Source: Siniperca chuatsi (lineage: Eukaryota; Chordata; Actinopteri; Centrarchiformes; Sinipercidae). Taken from it: DNA of 64,000 nt. A model generated the notes under the pieces. That model worked only from the letters and a program-made list of their open reading frames with translations. It was not told the origin of the DNA and did not search any database. The position numbers and the translations under genes are program-made. The stretch is from contig NC_058061.1 of the NCBI RefSeq assembly GCF_020085105.1, forward strand, positions 4,274,284 through 4,338,283. The letters are read 5' to 3'. The stretch's first letter is position 1. The number at the start of each line of letters is the position of its first letter. Positions 1 through 56,385 of the stretch are shown in pieces.

Positions 1-31674
<31,674 letters not shown>

Positions 31675-32720
31675 CTGTGGAAGCCAAAACAGAAACGGAT
31701 GGTAACTTTATTACTGAAATAAAAAATAAATAAAAAAAGGAGCAACTGCATATCTCTCCAAACTCTTTTGTAGCGAGCTATTGTGCCACACTACACAACT
31801 ATGTGCGGATAATAGAGAGTTTTGCAATAAATAAAAAAGGAGCTAAAGCAATAATTAATTTCATTAGATATGCAATTAGTAAACAAAAATATCAAAATGT
31901 GTGGGGCGATGAGTAACATGTCACGTCACGAGAGCAGCAGCAACACTGCTAGATAGCTAGGCTAGCCAACTACAGCTAGGACCACAGTTGGTGTATTTGG
32001 CTGTGTTTTAGTGGGTATCTGCAGCAGTAATAAAAATACTCCGTGAAGCAGCACTAAAGGAGCAGCTCCAAGTTGCATTTGCTGCAGTCGCCCACAGGAA
32101 GATGTTAGGAATTCTGCAGCACGCGCTCTCAAGCTAAAAGCCGGTGACCAAGCGCGCGGGCCTCCAGTCATTCATTTTATAGTCTCCTAAATGTAAACGT
32201 TACTCATTGTGGCTAGCTGTAGCTGCGTGAACTTGTAGATAATCATTTACCTCGAGAAAATACATCTTTATTCAGTCGTTGTGTGTGCATTTGGTTGCGT
32301 ACATAAGATGAAAAGATGAAATATGAATCGACTTTTCCTTTCCTGTCCGAGTGTGACAATAATACCACACGCTCGGGGTCGCGTTCTTCATAAAAAAACC
32401 CACACAATTAAACGGTTAACGTTAACGCCGCTGCCGGTTTGGCTAGTGTGGTTAGCTAGCTAGCGTTAGCTTGTACAAAAACACTGCTTGGGTGGCACTT
32501 AAAGGAAAGCTTGCTAACTAGCAAGGTAGAAGAGTTAGTAGGGTGCGTTCATTTGATGCGCAGGCGCCCCATCCCACCCGCAGTTATGTAATGATCCAGC
32601 TTCAAAGAAGCCCGTTTATGCCGACACATTTGATAAGTTACTTCGTAAGGAGACAAAAACATCTGAAAAGTCGCATTAAAACCCGCTTCTGCATGCACTA
32701 CAGAGGGGGACAATCACTCG

Positions 32721-32728
32721 TGACGTCA
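32721..32728. promoter_or_regulatory. CRE palindrome TGACGTCA upstream of the srcap coding region
   Basis: A perfect cAMP-response element core lies within the srcap 5' region, inside the presumed first intron if the 33.2-kb exon is used. Its function is an inference from motif and place only. Confidence 0.35.
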
Positions 32729-33173
32729 TTGCGTGGGGTCAAATCTGTTTCTACGAAAATAAATGTGTTAAAATTATTCAGTTTCAAGCACTAATAAATA
32801 TTACTTTCTGCCTAAATATACAAAAGAGCAAAAAACAATGTTACAAAGTTCCATATAAATTTTGCAATGATTATACGGGGGACTTAGGGGGACCCACACT
32901 GGTCCACGGCTGGCTCTTTAGAAGCGACGGTAAGGAAATGATGGTTCAATCGTTATTTATTTCGTTAAGCACAGTTTAAATTTGAATTAGCTCGCTGCTG
33001 TGGCTTTTTATTTTGGTGTCCTGTCTCGGTTCAATGTCGTGTCAACAAATTGCAACGCAGTTCGCTCCAAAAAATGCTACCAAGTGAAATGCAGTTTGAT
33101 TGTGTCCTTTCGTAAGTCTGAGCCCCCCCCTCAATTCCCCCATTACTTCCTCCTTGCCCCCCTCCCTCTCAAG

Positions 33174-33184
33174 GCCGCCATCTT
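33174..33184 (-). promoter_or_regulatory. YY1-like site (AAGATGGCGGC on minus)
   Basis: The sequence matches the YY1 consensus often found near transcription starts and in first introns of chromatin genes. It sits just downstream of the candidate first-exon donor. Confidence 0.4.
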
Positions 33185-33198
33185 AAATTCCCACCTAC

Positions 33199-33450
33199 CT
33201 GAAATTTCCGACCAATTTTCTTTTACTAAATTCTCGTTGAAGGAGTCGTCATCCGCGTAAAATCGCACTCAATCCGTAATGCCAGTAATCCAAACTGTCT
33301 CCCGGTACCCAACGAGGTACCACTAGGTCTGTGGGAAGAAGTTAAAATACGGACCGGGAGAGACTGGGTTTCGGCGCAGAATGTAGCGGTCGCGGGGAGG
33401 AGACTTTACGCAGCGAAATGGTGGAGGACCGCTGCTGCTGACAAAGTACA
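33199..33450 (-). other. srcap: Possible srcap 5' untranslated first exon
   Basis: A good donor, TTTCAG|gtaggtgg, sits at 33,198/33,199 on the minus strand. The preceding 250 bases hold only one short ATG frame, ending after eight codons. They lie just downstream of a TCTCGCGAGA element, which fits a 5' UTR exon. A second candidate donor, CTCGAG|gtaaat, is at 32,250/32,251. Neither settles where translation begins. Confidence 0.4.
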
Positions 33451-33463
33451 GAACACAGTGAAA

Positions 33464-33473
33464 TCTCGCGAGA
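33464..33473. promoter_or_regulatory. TCTCGCGAGA core promoter palindrome
   Basis: A perfect copy of the palindrome known from TATA-less, often housekeeping, vertebrate promoters. It lies about 270 bases upstream of a candidate srcap 5' UTR donor, in a locally CpG-rich stretch. Confidence 0.6.
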
Positions 33474-33929
33474 TATTGTCAAGCGCGCCACTTGAAATGT
33501 TGATATTTCTGATTGTCGTTCGTTGTGAGCGGACCGCTTGATTAAATATTGCAATTTAATCGGTGTATTTTAACCTTAAACTTGACGTTTTGCAAATCGC
33601 TAGGAGAATTATACCGTAAGACGATTGTAATAGGACATATCTTTTCCTGTCAGCCTGTGTTCAGACATAACGTGTGTTTGTAGTGATTTCGTCTGATCTT
33701 TGAGTGACAAATGGATGGTTATGAAGCTACAAGTTATGATAAACTTTATTTTTCTCCTTTTGGATAAATTTATGATCAAAGTACCTGGACATTGAGGCGT
33801 GGTGAAATGTAAGACTCCCTTATTATCGATCAAGTTAACCCTAGAGAAAATAAGTGGATTACATTCCTGCTCATTCCCTTTAAATGCAGGATTATTATTA
33901 TTATGCCTCAGTTTCCTTTGGTCTGTTTA

Positions 33930-33968
33930 GATAATAGATATACTTTATTAATCCCAAGGAAAATTCAA
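33930..33968 (-). repeat. L2-type LINE tail (minus orientation)
   Basis: TATACTTTATTAATCCCAAG is the reverse complement of the GGGATCAATAAAGTAT tail type seen at 20,930. Only the tail remains. Confidence 0.55.
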
Positions 33969-34027
33969 GTGTCAATCATAAGATTCAGATTGTGTGATAT
34001 TAAGTATAACATGTCATATTTAATAAA

Positions 34028-34325
34028 GCTGAAACAATTAGCTGATTGACAAAAAAATTATTCGGCATTTTTTAATAAAGGCCAAAAATGAATTTGTTAC
34101 AGCTTCTTGTGAACATGTGCTGGTTTTCTTGGTCTCCTCTGGTAGTAAACTGCATATCTTAGGCTTTGGACTGTTGGGTCAGACAAAGCAATAATTTCTG
34201 ATATGTCATCATGGGCTACGAAGAACTGTGATGGATATTTCCCACTGTTTTCAGATTTTATAGACCGATTAATCAAGGAAGCAATTGGCAGATAAATCAA
34301 TAATGAAAATAACTGATATTTGAAG
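34028..34325 (+). repeat. Teleost dispersed repeat, copy B
   Basis: A diverged copy of the element at 3,797-4,123. It starts GCTGAAACAATTAG, shares TTTGGACTGTTG and TTTATAGACCGATTAATC, and ends near AATGAAAATAACTG. Confidence 0.6.
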
Positions 34326-34856
34326 ACTCAGAACAAAAGACCCACACAACAGAGTAAACAACAATTCATTTAATAATTAATCTTTGTGGTCTCTAGGGGA
34401 GGGGTTTGAAAGGTATAAAATGGTCATATTAAAATAATCGACCCAGTCTTTTCCCTCTCAGGATACCCACTGTCTAGTTGTCTTTTGACACAAGTACATA
34501 TATTTTTTTCAGTTCTTCAGCAGATGTCCCACTTATCCATGTATATAACTTATTTTTGTTGACGAAACAACTCGACAGTTCAATGTACAAGGCTCCCATA
34601 GTCCCAAAATGGATATAACACACAACCAATGACACACAGGCAAACCTCCCTCTCAGCATAACCAAGTCATAGATGAGATCCTTGAAGAGGCCAGAGGTTG
34701 CAATGGATTCGGCTTAATGTTCACAAGCACTAAAAAGTTTTCTGTGAAGCAAGCCTTTTGCTTTGTCTTTTGCATGATTTGAAAACAGATTACTACCTGG
34801 GGAAAGAGTACTGGTTGATACCCGAAACAAAGACAAATAACATAACAGTGAATATA

Positions 34857-35806
34857 TTTATTATTATAGAAGATAATTAATGTTAAGAATAATAATTACA
34901 AAGGCAATTTCTCTAGACTACTATAATCTGGTCCTGCACATATAGTCAAGAGGAGACTGGGAAACAGTTACAGGAAGCTCTAAAATACTGTGTTCACTCA
35001 CACAGTGTAGCACAGTTCATTTCGCCATTCATCCTTTGAAAACAAAAAAAAAAAAAACAAGCCAAAAAAAGGGTTGAATCTCTTTATCAGTGAAGTTGAG
35101 GGTTTGGGTTTAGATTTTGGGGGTAAAGCAGGAAAAACTGAGGTGCGATGCTTACTGATCTTCATTAAATGGTCTCATCAGTAATCTGTCTTTTCACAAT
35201 GACAAAAAGACACAAAGACAGAACAGAAAGCACCACTTCACCACTGTATTTCTAAAGACCCTCATCCACAACGCCTAATCAGGGTTGAATTATGTAGAGG
35301 AGGGCTTTATAATATCCCATGAGTTAACCAGGCTGAGGATGAACCCTTGACATGTTTTCACAGTGTACATCCCTCTGGAAGTCATATCCAATCCAACCGG
35401 AAAAGGCTTGCTTAAAAGCATGGATCATAATTCACTTGACAAATGAAAAAAGCTGTCCTCTGCCTCTTCATACAGCTTTCCAAATTGACTACTGTAATAA
35501 CCAACAGCCAGTATAAAATAAAAATACACCAAGGATGCACAGAAACCATGTACCTTTAAATTGCACTGATAGAACCATTGCGCATATTTTAAGTCACACT
35601 GATGAGTCTTGCATTTCCCTCCCTACCATCACCTCCAGCCAGTCACGGTTACCCTTATTTTTGGGTGGGGTCGAGGGGCTGGAGCTGGTTTGGTTGTGTA
35701 ACTGGAAGGGCAGGGTTTAGTAGTCTGCAAGAGGAAAAGGGGGCAGGTTGAGAGCAGCACAGTGATCCTGACATTTCCCTTAATCTCCTCCAGTGTTGTC
35801 CCTGTA
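34857..35806 (-). other. fbrs: fbrs 3' UTR (probable)
   Basis: About 950 bases follow the fbrs stop. A minus-strand AATAAA at 34,857-34,862 would place the poly(A) site near 34,840. No other gene signal is present. The exact end needs transcript data. Confidence 0.45.
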
Positions 35807-50183
<14,377 letters not shown>

Positions 50184-51600
50184 GTTGAAACGGCACCTTC
50201 TTTTGTAACTCCAGTGAGACCAAAGGCACTTTATTCAAGTCCCGGTCCGGTGGAAGGCACCGAACCGCAAATAAAACACCACACAGGCCCTCGCAGGGAG
50301 CCCCTGCTAAAATGGCGTTAATGGAACCAGTGGCTATTATTTACCGTCCTTTGACAACAGTCTATCGGCATCAGTGCCTTTCTTTCGGCGAAATTTTAGT
50401 GTCATCTCAATGAATCTGAACGCAAACTTAGATCCACATGGGAATTTAAAACATCCACGACATACACAAATGTCAGGACGTAGCGGTTTGTGTCTCGCAG
50501 AAGGCTAACATTAGCTAGCTAGCAAGAAATTCAACCGACAACCAGATAAGTTATACGCATGTAAACAAAAAAGACAAGTCTAGTTGTGTCGCTGACAAAG
50601 CAGGCCAAATCGCCTCTAGATCGATTTCAAAATTAAACTCACGCCAATGTTGGCATTGCTCAATACAACTCTTACGTCTAGGATTTCCTAAATTTCTGCA
50701 CACGCTGACAAATTTATTTGCCTGTTAGCAAAATTATACGGTTAGCTAGTTAGCAAGGCCAATAACCCAGATATCCGAAACTAACACACCGGTGGCCGTG
50801 ACATGAGTTCGCGTTAATGTGAAATGTTAAGTATTATTGTTGACAACTATTATAAATTACTCCCAATCTAAAGGAGTAAAACGAGCTGTCTGGTTGAGTT
50901 AAAGTAGTTGATGCTAATGCTAGCTAACGATAGGTCAGTGTTGACTCCAGCCAATTAGCTTTTGCTCATTTGGGTAGCATGTACACGGCTAACTCAATAC
51001 AGTACAATATATTCAGCAAGCAACCTAAGAATAAAACTATATTCTTGAAACGTGTCTGTAAAGACAGACAAGCCGGACAGTACACTATGAAGCTAACTAA
51101 TATTCCGCAGCCACGACAACAAAATCCTCTCCTGCCGAAATGTTGATGGCCGATAGAAATGGTTGAATTCGCATCACATCAAAAGAAAGACGTAACGTTA
51201 GCACTCGGGCTAGCTAGCGTTAGCCGATCCAGCTGTTAGCCAGCTAAGCCACAAGCAAGAACTTATTATTATTATTATTATTTTTTAAAGGGAGCAGGAA
51301 GAATACGGAAGCTTTTTTTTTTTTTGCAAACAATCGCCCGTATAATAATGATATATATCGCTTCTTTACACAAAATTCTTCTTTCGTCCCACCTCCATCA
51401 TAAAGAGAAAAAAAAAAAAAATCAAGGCCCAAATATCAAAGCCTCGGTGTCGATTTCCATAAACGAGGGTGTCGGCCAAGCCCCCGTTGGGCTGGGCAGC
51501 TCCTTCATGCAGCCTTCACTGTGTAATCCAATGTTTAGGATTAGTTTGACCACTCGCCGACGTTTCCGGTCAACGATTTCTTATACTCACTAAATCCAGT
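50184..51600 (-). promoter_or_regulatory. fbrs: fbrs 5' UTR and promoter region
   Basis: The 150 bases before the fbrs ATG are GC-rich relative to the surroundings and include an AAAATGGCG word near 50,310. Further upstream are many gctagc/gttagc words typical of fish gene starts. No TATA box was identified, and the transcription start cannot be placed by eye. Confidence 0.4.
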
Positions 51601-51953
51601 GTGCGAATACATACGGGGAGAAACAGAACGGCTCCGCTGCTTGCCCTTTCACAAGTTTCCACTGAATTGGAAAATTATCGTGAAAATCAGGGAGACACAA
51701 CCCTTGTCAGCCGTGCAGTGCATTGTGTGCGCCACTCTTCTTCGTCGGTTACCAAACGGGCTCGTCGGTAGCTCTGCTTGTGCACACTGCCACCATGTGG
51801 CCAGTGTCTGCTGGGTTGTTTTGTCAGCTTTCCAGGTATCAGATGTGTTTTTCTAGCACATTTAAGTACTGCACTTCTACTACAATTTCTAGTATTTCCA
51901 TTTTATGCTGATTTATACCACTTTATTTGACAGCTGTAGTTACTAGCTACTTT

Positions 51954-52744
51954 TTGTACAGCTTAGAGACAGCGGCGCTGAAGAAAAGACAAGAGGCAGA
52001 GCTGGAGGCAGCGGAGCTTAAGATGTTGAGGTTCTCTTTGGGAGAGACGAGGACGGACAGGATCAGGAATGAGGACATCAGAGGGACAGCTCGTGTTAGA
52101 TGTTTCGGAGATAAAGTCAGAGAGGCCAGATCGAGGTGGTTTGGCGGTTTGGAGGTGGTTCGGACATGTTCAGAGGAGAGACTGTGAATATATCAAACTA
52201 TTTAACTCCTCCTTCTAAGGGTTAGTCTGTTTGACCCTAGGTCACTAAACTGGACATTGAGCATTACATCTCCGCCATAATTAATTATTAATAATTGTGC
52301 AATATTCGGTGTACTACTCCCGTGCAATATTAGTTTTCCCATGTGAGTTTTTCTTATTTACTGTATTGATATCATATACCTCTACTACTCTTGACAGTAC
52401 ATGCACCTCCGCTTATTATTACTATTACTTATTACATATGTGGTGACACTGTATTTTATACTGTACTTTCATCATCAACCAGTAAACCACTTGGTACTCG
52501 ACACTTAGTTTATCTTATACCGACAGGATACTTATTTATTTTCTGACCTGATGAAGGATGGATGAAGGATGCTGAGGTTGGAGCTGCCAGGCAGGAGGTC
52601 TAGAGGAAGACCAAAGAGGAGATTTAAGGATGTAGTGAGAGAGGACATGAAGCTAACTGGTGTGAGTGAAGAGGACGCAGAGGACAGGGTTAGATGGAGG
52701 CACATGATTCGCTGTGGCGACCCCTGAAAGGGAAGGAAGAAAGA
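51954..52744 (+). mobile_element. RTE-like non-LTR retrotransposon 3' end with target-site duplication
   Basis: The left part reads RIRNEDIRGTARVRCFGDKV and SRWFGGLEVV. The right part (52,560-52,725) reads RSRGRPKRRFKDVVREDMKL and EDRVRWRHMIRCGDP then a stop. Together these are the usual C-terminal end of RTE/RTEX-type reverse transcriptase ORFs. It ends in a GAAGGAAGAAAGA-like tail. AGTTACTAGCTACTTT occurs at 51,938-51,953 and again at 52,745-52,760, a perfect 16-bp duplication. Only the 3' end of the element is present, and its frame is broken by an insertion. Confidence 0.8.
52190..52550 (+). mobile_element. L2-like LINE 3' fragment nested in the RTE-like element
   Basis: Starts AACTATTTAACTCCTCCTTC and continues through GTCACTAAACTGGACATTG and ACCACTTGGTACT to TTATTTTCTGACCTG. 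These words parallel the L2-like copy at 20,490-20,840 in the same order. It sits inside the RTE-like reading frame and interrupts it. Confidence 0.7.
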
Positions 52745-53254
52745 AGTTACTAGCTACTTTGCAGATTTAGATTATTGATACAAAATATAAATCAACTAAT
52801 AAATTATGACGTACTATTATGGATTAAGCTACCCAGCAGTGTATACATTTGTTAAAATAAGCTCCACCTTTACCAGCTGCAACATTAAAGTGATGTACAC
52901 ATTAAGAAGTTAAGTAAAAGTAGCAATACTACAGTGTAAATATACTCGTAAGTAAAAGTCCTGCATTCAAAATATACTTAAAGTACCAAAAGTAAAAGTA
53001 CTCATTATGCAGAATTGCCCATTTCAGAAGCAGTATATTATATTATTTGATTATAATTAGTGATGCATTAAGTAAAAGATCTGAGTACTTCTTTCACCAC
53101 TGCTTTTTTATAGTATGTCATAAAAACAAAATTACACAAGGACCCCATGGTCAGAAACATACATGGCTTTACAACCCATTGTGTTATTGATGGGGCTGTG
53201 AGAAATCAGCATTATTGTTTGTCTAACTGCAATAATGTTTTTTTTTATTGACAC

Positions 53255-53330
53255 GGTCCAAGGTTCAGCTTTATTGTCATTATACGATACAGGATAGCAC
53301 AAAGAAATGCCTCCACGCTACACACACAGA
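53255..53330 (-). repeat. LINE-tail-like fragment (minus orientation)
   Basis: GGTTCAGCTTTATTGTCATT and AAGAAATGCCTCCACGCTAC resemble the reverse complement of an L2-type 3' tail, similar to 26,002-26,060. Confidence 0.45.
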
Positions 53331-53514
53331 AAATGTACAAACAGATATTCAAATATCTAAATTGGAATAGAATAAAACAATTAAAACGCACTAAAAAAGA
53401 ATGAAGCATGTAAAAATAGCATTAAATGAAAAAATAAAACGGAAAACCACATTTATGAGGAAGATATTCAGTTACGTATACACACAAAAAATATGTATGC
53501 CTACAATAGTGAGC

Positions 53515-53972
53515 TTCCAACTTTGTGGCGACAGTTTGTGTTCGTCCCTTTCCTGTTTCAACATGGCAGTGTGCACAAAGCAGCTCCATAAAGAAATGGT
53601 TTTCCCAGTTTGGTGTGGAAGGACGTGACTGGCCTGCATCGGCAACAGTTCGGGGAAGACCCTTTCCCTTCTCAACACGACAATGCTCCTGTACACAAAA
53701 CCAGGTCCTGCACAGAGCCCCGACCTCAACCCCATCCAGCACCTTTGGGACGAGCTGGATCGCCGACTGTGAGCCAGACCTGATCACCCAACATCGGTGT
53801 TGCTCTTGTGGCTGAATGGGAGCAAAATCCCTGCAGCCAGGCTCCAACATCTGCTGGAAAGTCTGAAACCAGAAGAGTTGGCGGCTGTTAGAGAGGCACA
53901 TTAATCCCAACGGTTTTGAAATGAGATGTTGACATGTTCATGCGTCCACATACCTTTGGCCATATAGTGTAT
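53515..53972 (+). pseudogene. Decayed Tc1/mariner-like transposase, 3' part
   Basis: A readable stretch, SPDLNPIQHLWDELDRRL, holds the D of the catalytic triad region and the LNPI-HLWDEL signature of Tc1-like transposases. It then has an in-frame stop. The tail matches the usual C-terminal pattern (RLQHLLESLKPEELAAVREA). It ends with CCTTTGGCCATATAGTGTA, a typical inverted-repeat end. No left terminal repeat was found and the N-terminal part is missing. Two similar blocks near 53,520-53,590 and 53,640-53,705 suggest an internal duplication. Confidence 0.75.
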
Positions 53973-55139
53973 ATGCAGGGTACTTGACAGGACAGGGTGC
54001 AATGCAAAGACTGAACAAATCAAAAGGCTGGTGGCCTGCAGCCTGTAGCTCCCCGCCAAAACCCCAGACCCTTAACAACCAGCCATTTATCACTGTACAC
54101 ATGTGCACCGTGTACAGCGCCATTTAGAAATGCTGAAGTCATGAGTCCTAATTAATTTCCCACCCAAACCAAGACATTTTTGACTGGCCACTAAAAACAC
54201 CAAAATAGTCTGTAATGCAATTGCAATGCAGAAACATTAAATCCCTGCTTTTTAATTTTTTTCCTGCCTAAAAGCAGTAAAATCTAATAATATGGAATCT
54301 AAAGACGTCAAAATAAGCCTTAAAAATTGTAATTGTAGAAAGTAAACTCCACCTCAAATTCCCAGAAACAATCCTGAGAACGCGACCTCATCGTCCTCAG
54401 TAGTAGCTCCAGAAGTGTACGTCCATACGCAACAACAGCAACAAGACAGAAACAAACGCAAAACAAGACAAATATGTACAAGAGTCAATAAAGTATTATT
54501 TTATTAAAAACAAACAAATCCTACTGCTTATTAACTTCACTTCAATAGCCACACAGCCAGAGCAGCAAAATACATCATTAATATTAGCTATTTCAAGTGA
54601 CCAACAGAGAAGCATTTTAAAGGAAACACATTGGTCCCTACTGAAGATGTAAACTCACACATATGTAGTTTAATTTTTAATTTTTTATTAAAACAACTGG
54701 ACGCTGTAGTTTTTAGCAAACGTTACTCTAACAGGAGGAAATGGTGCATTTGTTGGGGACTATTTTCAGCGGCGGATTAATCCACATGTGGTGCTGTAGT
54801 GAGTGTTCGGGGCAGCAGGACGGTGTGTGTGGGACTGAGTCAGAATAAACTACAGTGTGTGTGTTCGTGGTGATGAAGGAACGTGTCACCCAACAATGGA
54901 GCTCCATGACACAGAAGAATAAGATAATCAGGCTTTGGAAACACACACAATACCTGTTAGCAGATACAATCATTGTTAATTTAGAATAAAATATAGAATA
55001 TCACCAGCCTTATCCTTTAAAGCCACTTGCAGTGAAATGTTCAATTTCATCAACATGTGGTTCTGTTGTCCATAAATGGTTCATTCTCAGCTCCCTTGCA
55101 TCTTTGGTTTCGAGCGCAGGCAGATATTTAGGGTTGTCA
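53973..55139. other. Spacer downstream of mrm1
   Basis: About 1.2 kb that includes the presumed mrm1 3' UTR (minus strand). Minus-strand AATAAA words occur at 54,684-54,689 and 54,500-54,505. No gene was seen. Confidence 0.45.
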
Positions 55140-56330
55140 TCATCTGGCCGACCTCCTGGAGGACAGCAGAGAGTGCAGCAGAACGCCCGCAGCTACGGAG
55201 ACGTTGAGAGACTCGATACCGGGGAACAACTCTCTGCCGGGCGGGACGGTGAGAAGGGCTTGGCACAGAGAGAGCAGCTCCCGGGACAGTCCTTCCCCCT
55301 CACCCCCCATCAACAACAACGTGGGTTTAGTCATCTGAAAGTCTGAACACTGGGTGACCGGAGTCTGGGACTCCTCTGCTTCAGCTCCCACTGTGCCAAC
55401 CACCTGCCAGCCCTGTGCCACCTTTAACTTGAGCATATCCTCAAGGTTTTCATACCCATACACCCCAATCACCTCCATGACGCCTGAGCTGGCCTTGCTG
55501 ACCACTGGAGACAATGGACAGCTGTAGTGGAGACTGCTGGCGACTCTGTCCACGCCCAGAAAATAAGCAGAGCGCAGGATGGCGCCGAGATTCATCGGGT
55601 CCTGAATTCCCTCCAGGACGAGCCAGAGAGGGGTGTTGTTGTCTTTTCTTTCCGGTGCAGAGCCCTCGGTGAGATAGCTCAGAGGACTGGCTTGCAGGCA
55701 AACTCCTTGATGTACTCGCCCAGAAGACATCTTGTCCAGATCTTTCTTACTGACCCGATGGACTTGTACTCCTCGCAGATGAGCCTCCTCGCACACCTTC
55801 AACACAGAAGCCCTGTGAGAGGCCTCGCCATCTTTTACAAACAGTTTACGGGCCTTCCTTCTACCCTGGGTGAGAGCCAAGAGACAGGGGGCGATGCCAA
55901 AAACGATCTCATAGCTCTCCGCTTTGGAGTCCAGCGTTGACCTCTGTCCAGCCGGCCTCTCCCTCTCTGCAGGGAAATCCTCCAGACACAGTCTCCTGAG
56001 CTCAGGTGACACCCTGCTGTCGTCTCCCCTCCTCTGATTTGGCTTCTGACCCGGGATCTCATTTTTCCACGCTTTACTCTGAACTGACCTCTCACCATCC
56101 TGCCATCCATCAGATACAGCAGGCTTGTGCTGGACGCCGGAGGTGTGTGACACTCTGCGTCGCCTCTTCGCCACAGGGTTGATGCTGCTGTCCTGCGGCC
56201 ACAGGAGAGAAGCTGTGACACGGTAGGAAGCAAACTGAGAGCCCACTCTTGAGACGGATGCAGACTTGTGCGCTCTTCTAGACAAAACAAGCAGCAACTT
56301 GTGCTGATGTGCAATACTGAATACCCACAT
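55140..56330 (-). CDS. mrm1: Mitochondrial rRNA 2'-O-ribose methyltransferase 1 (16S Gm1145 type)
   Basis: It transfers a methyl group from SAM to a guanosine ribose of mitochondrial large-subunit rRNA in the matrix. The product is 396 residues. The N-terminus MWVFSIAHQHKLLLVLSRRA suits a mitochondrial presequence. SPOUT motif 1 is LVLEGIQDPMNLGAILRSAY, motif 2 LLLMGGEGEGLS, motif 3 PGIESLNVSVAAGVLLHSL. All key residues (N, R, E, SLN) are present. The VHQGVC segment matches human MRM1. The ATG at 56,328-56,330 is the first in-frame ATG. A stretch after the presequence (about residues 60-120) is longer than in the human protein of about 353 residues. The whole frame is in one exon, whereas human MRM1 is, from memory, multi-exon. 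Confidence 0.92.
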   Translation of the reverse strand: MWVFSIAHQHKLLLVLSRRAHKSASVSRVGSQFASYRVTASLLWPQDSSINPVAKRRRRVSHTSGVQHKPAVSDGWQDGERSVQSKAWKNEIPGQKPNQRRGDDSRVSPELRRLCLEDFPAERERPAGQRSTLDSKAESYEIVFGIAPCLLALTQGRRKARKLFVKDGEASHRASVLKVCEEAHLRGVQVHRVSKKDLDKMSSGRVHQGVCLQASPLSYLTEGSAPERKDNNTPLWLVLEGIQDPMNLGAILRSAYFLGVDRVASSLHYSCPLSPVVSKASSGVMEVIGVYGYENLEDMLKLKVAQGWQVVGTVGAEAEESQTPVTQCSDFQMTKPTLLLMGGEGEGLSRELLSLCQALLTVPPGRELFPGIESLNVSVAAGVLLHSLLSSRRSAR

Positions 56331-56377
56331 TCTGCTGAAACGGTAGCAGCCCCAGAGCAAGGTGGTTCACCTGCCTG

Positions 56378-56385
56378 TGACGTCA
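56378..56385. promoter_or_regulatory. mrm1: CRE palindrome TGACGTCA just upstream of mrm1
   Basis: A perfect CREB/ATF core 48 bases upstream of the mrm1 ATG. CRE elements near the start are common in genes for mitochondrial biogenesis, so a promoter role is plausible but unproven. Confidence 0.5.

Larger units (their letters stand above)
31675..33198 (-). other. srcap: srcap 5' region and probable first intron
   Basis: No open frame here joins the coding exons in phase with an ATG. The stretch has repeated gctagc/gttagc words, frequent near fish gene starts, a CRE palindrome and a possible alternative donor at 32,250. It is therefore promoter, 5' UTR or first intron. Confidence 0.5.
33474..34856. 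other. Spacer between srcap promoter and fbrs 3' end
   Basis: AT-rich spacer holding a LINE tail (33,930-33,968) and a dispersed repeat (34,028-34,325). No gene was seen. Confidence 0.55.
51860..53102. repeat. Older dispersed repeat interrupted by a LINE
   Basis: The flanks 51,860-51,953 and 52,745-53,102 read as one unit once the LINE is removed. The unit has CTACAATTTCTAGTATTTCC at one side and AAAGATCTGAGTACTTCTTT at the other, with many AAGTAAAAGTA words. A related unit is split over 57,070-57,235 and 57,840-57,990. I recall this as a common fish repeat. Confidence 0.6.

Noticed and set aside
33000-33260. A short plus-strand frame with a gtaagt donor near 33,111
   Set aside because: It lies in the srcap promoter region with no partner exon or protein similarity. 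A non-coding divergent transcript is possible but not shown.
53422-53910. A 162-codon minus-strand open frame
   Set aside because: It is antisense to the decayed Tc1/mariner-like transposase and has no independent support.
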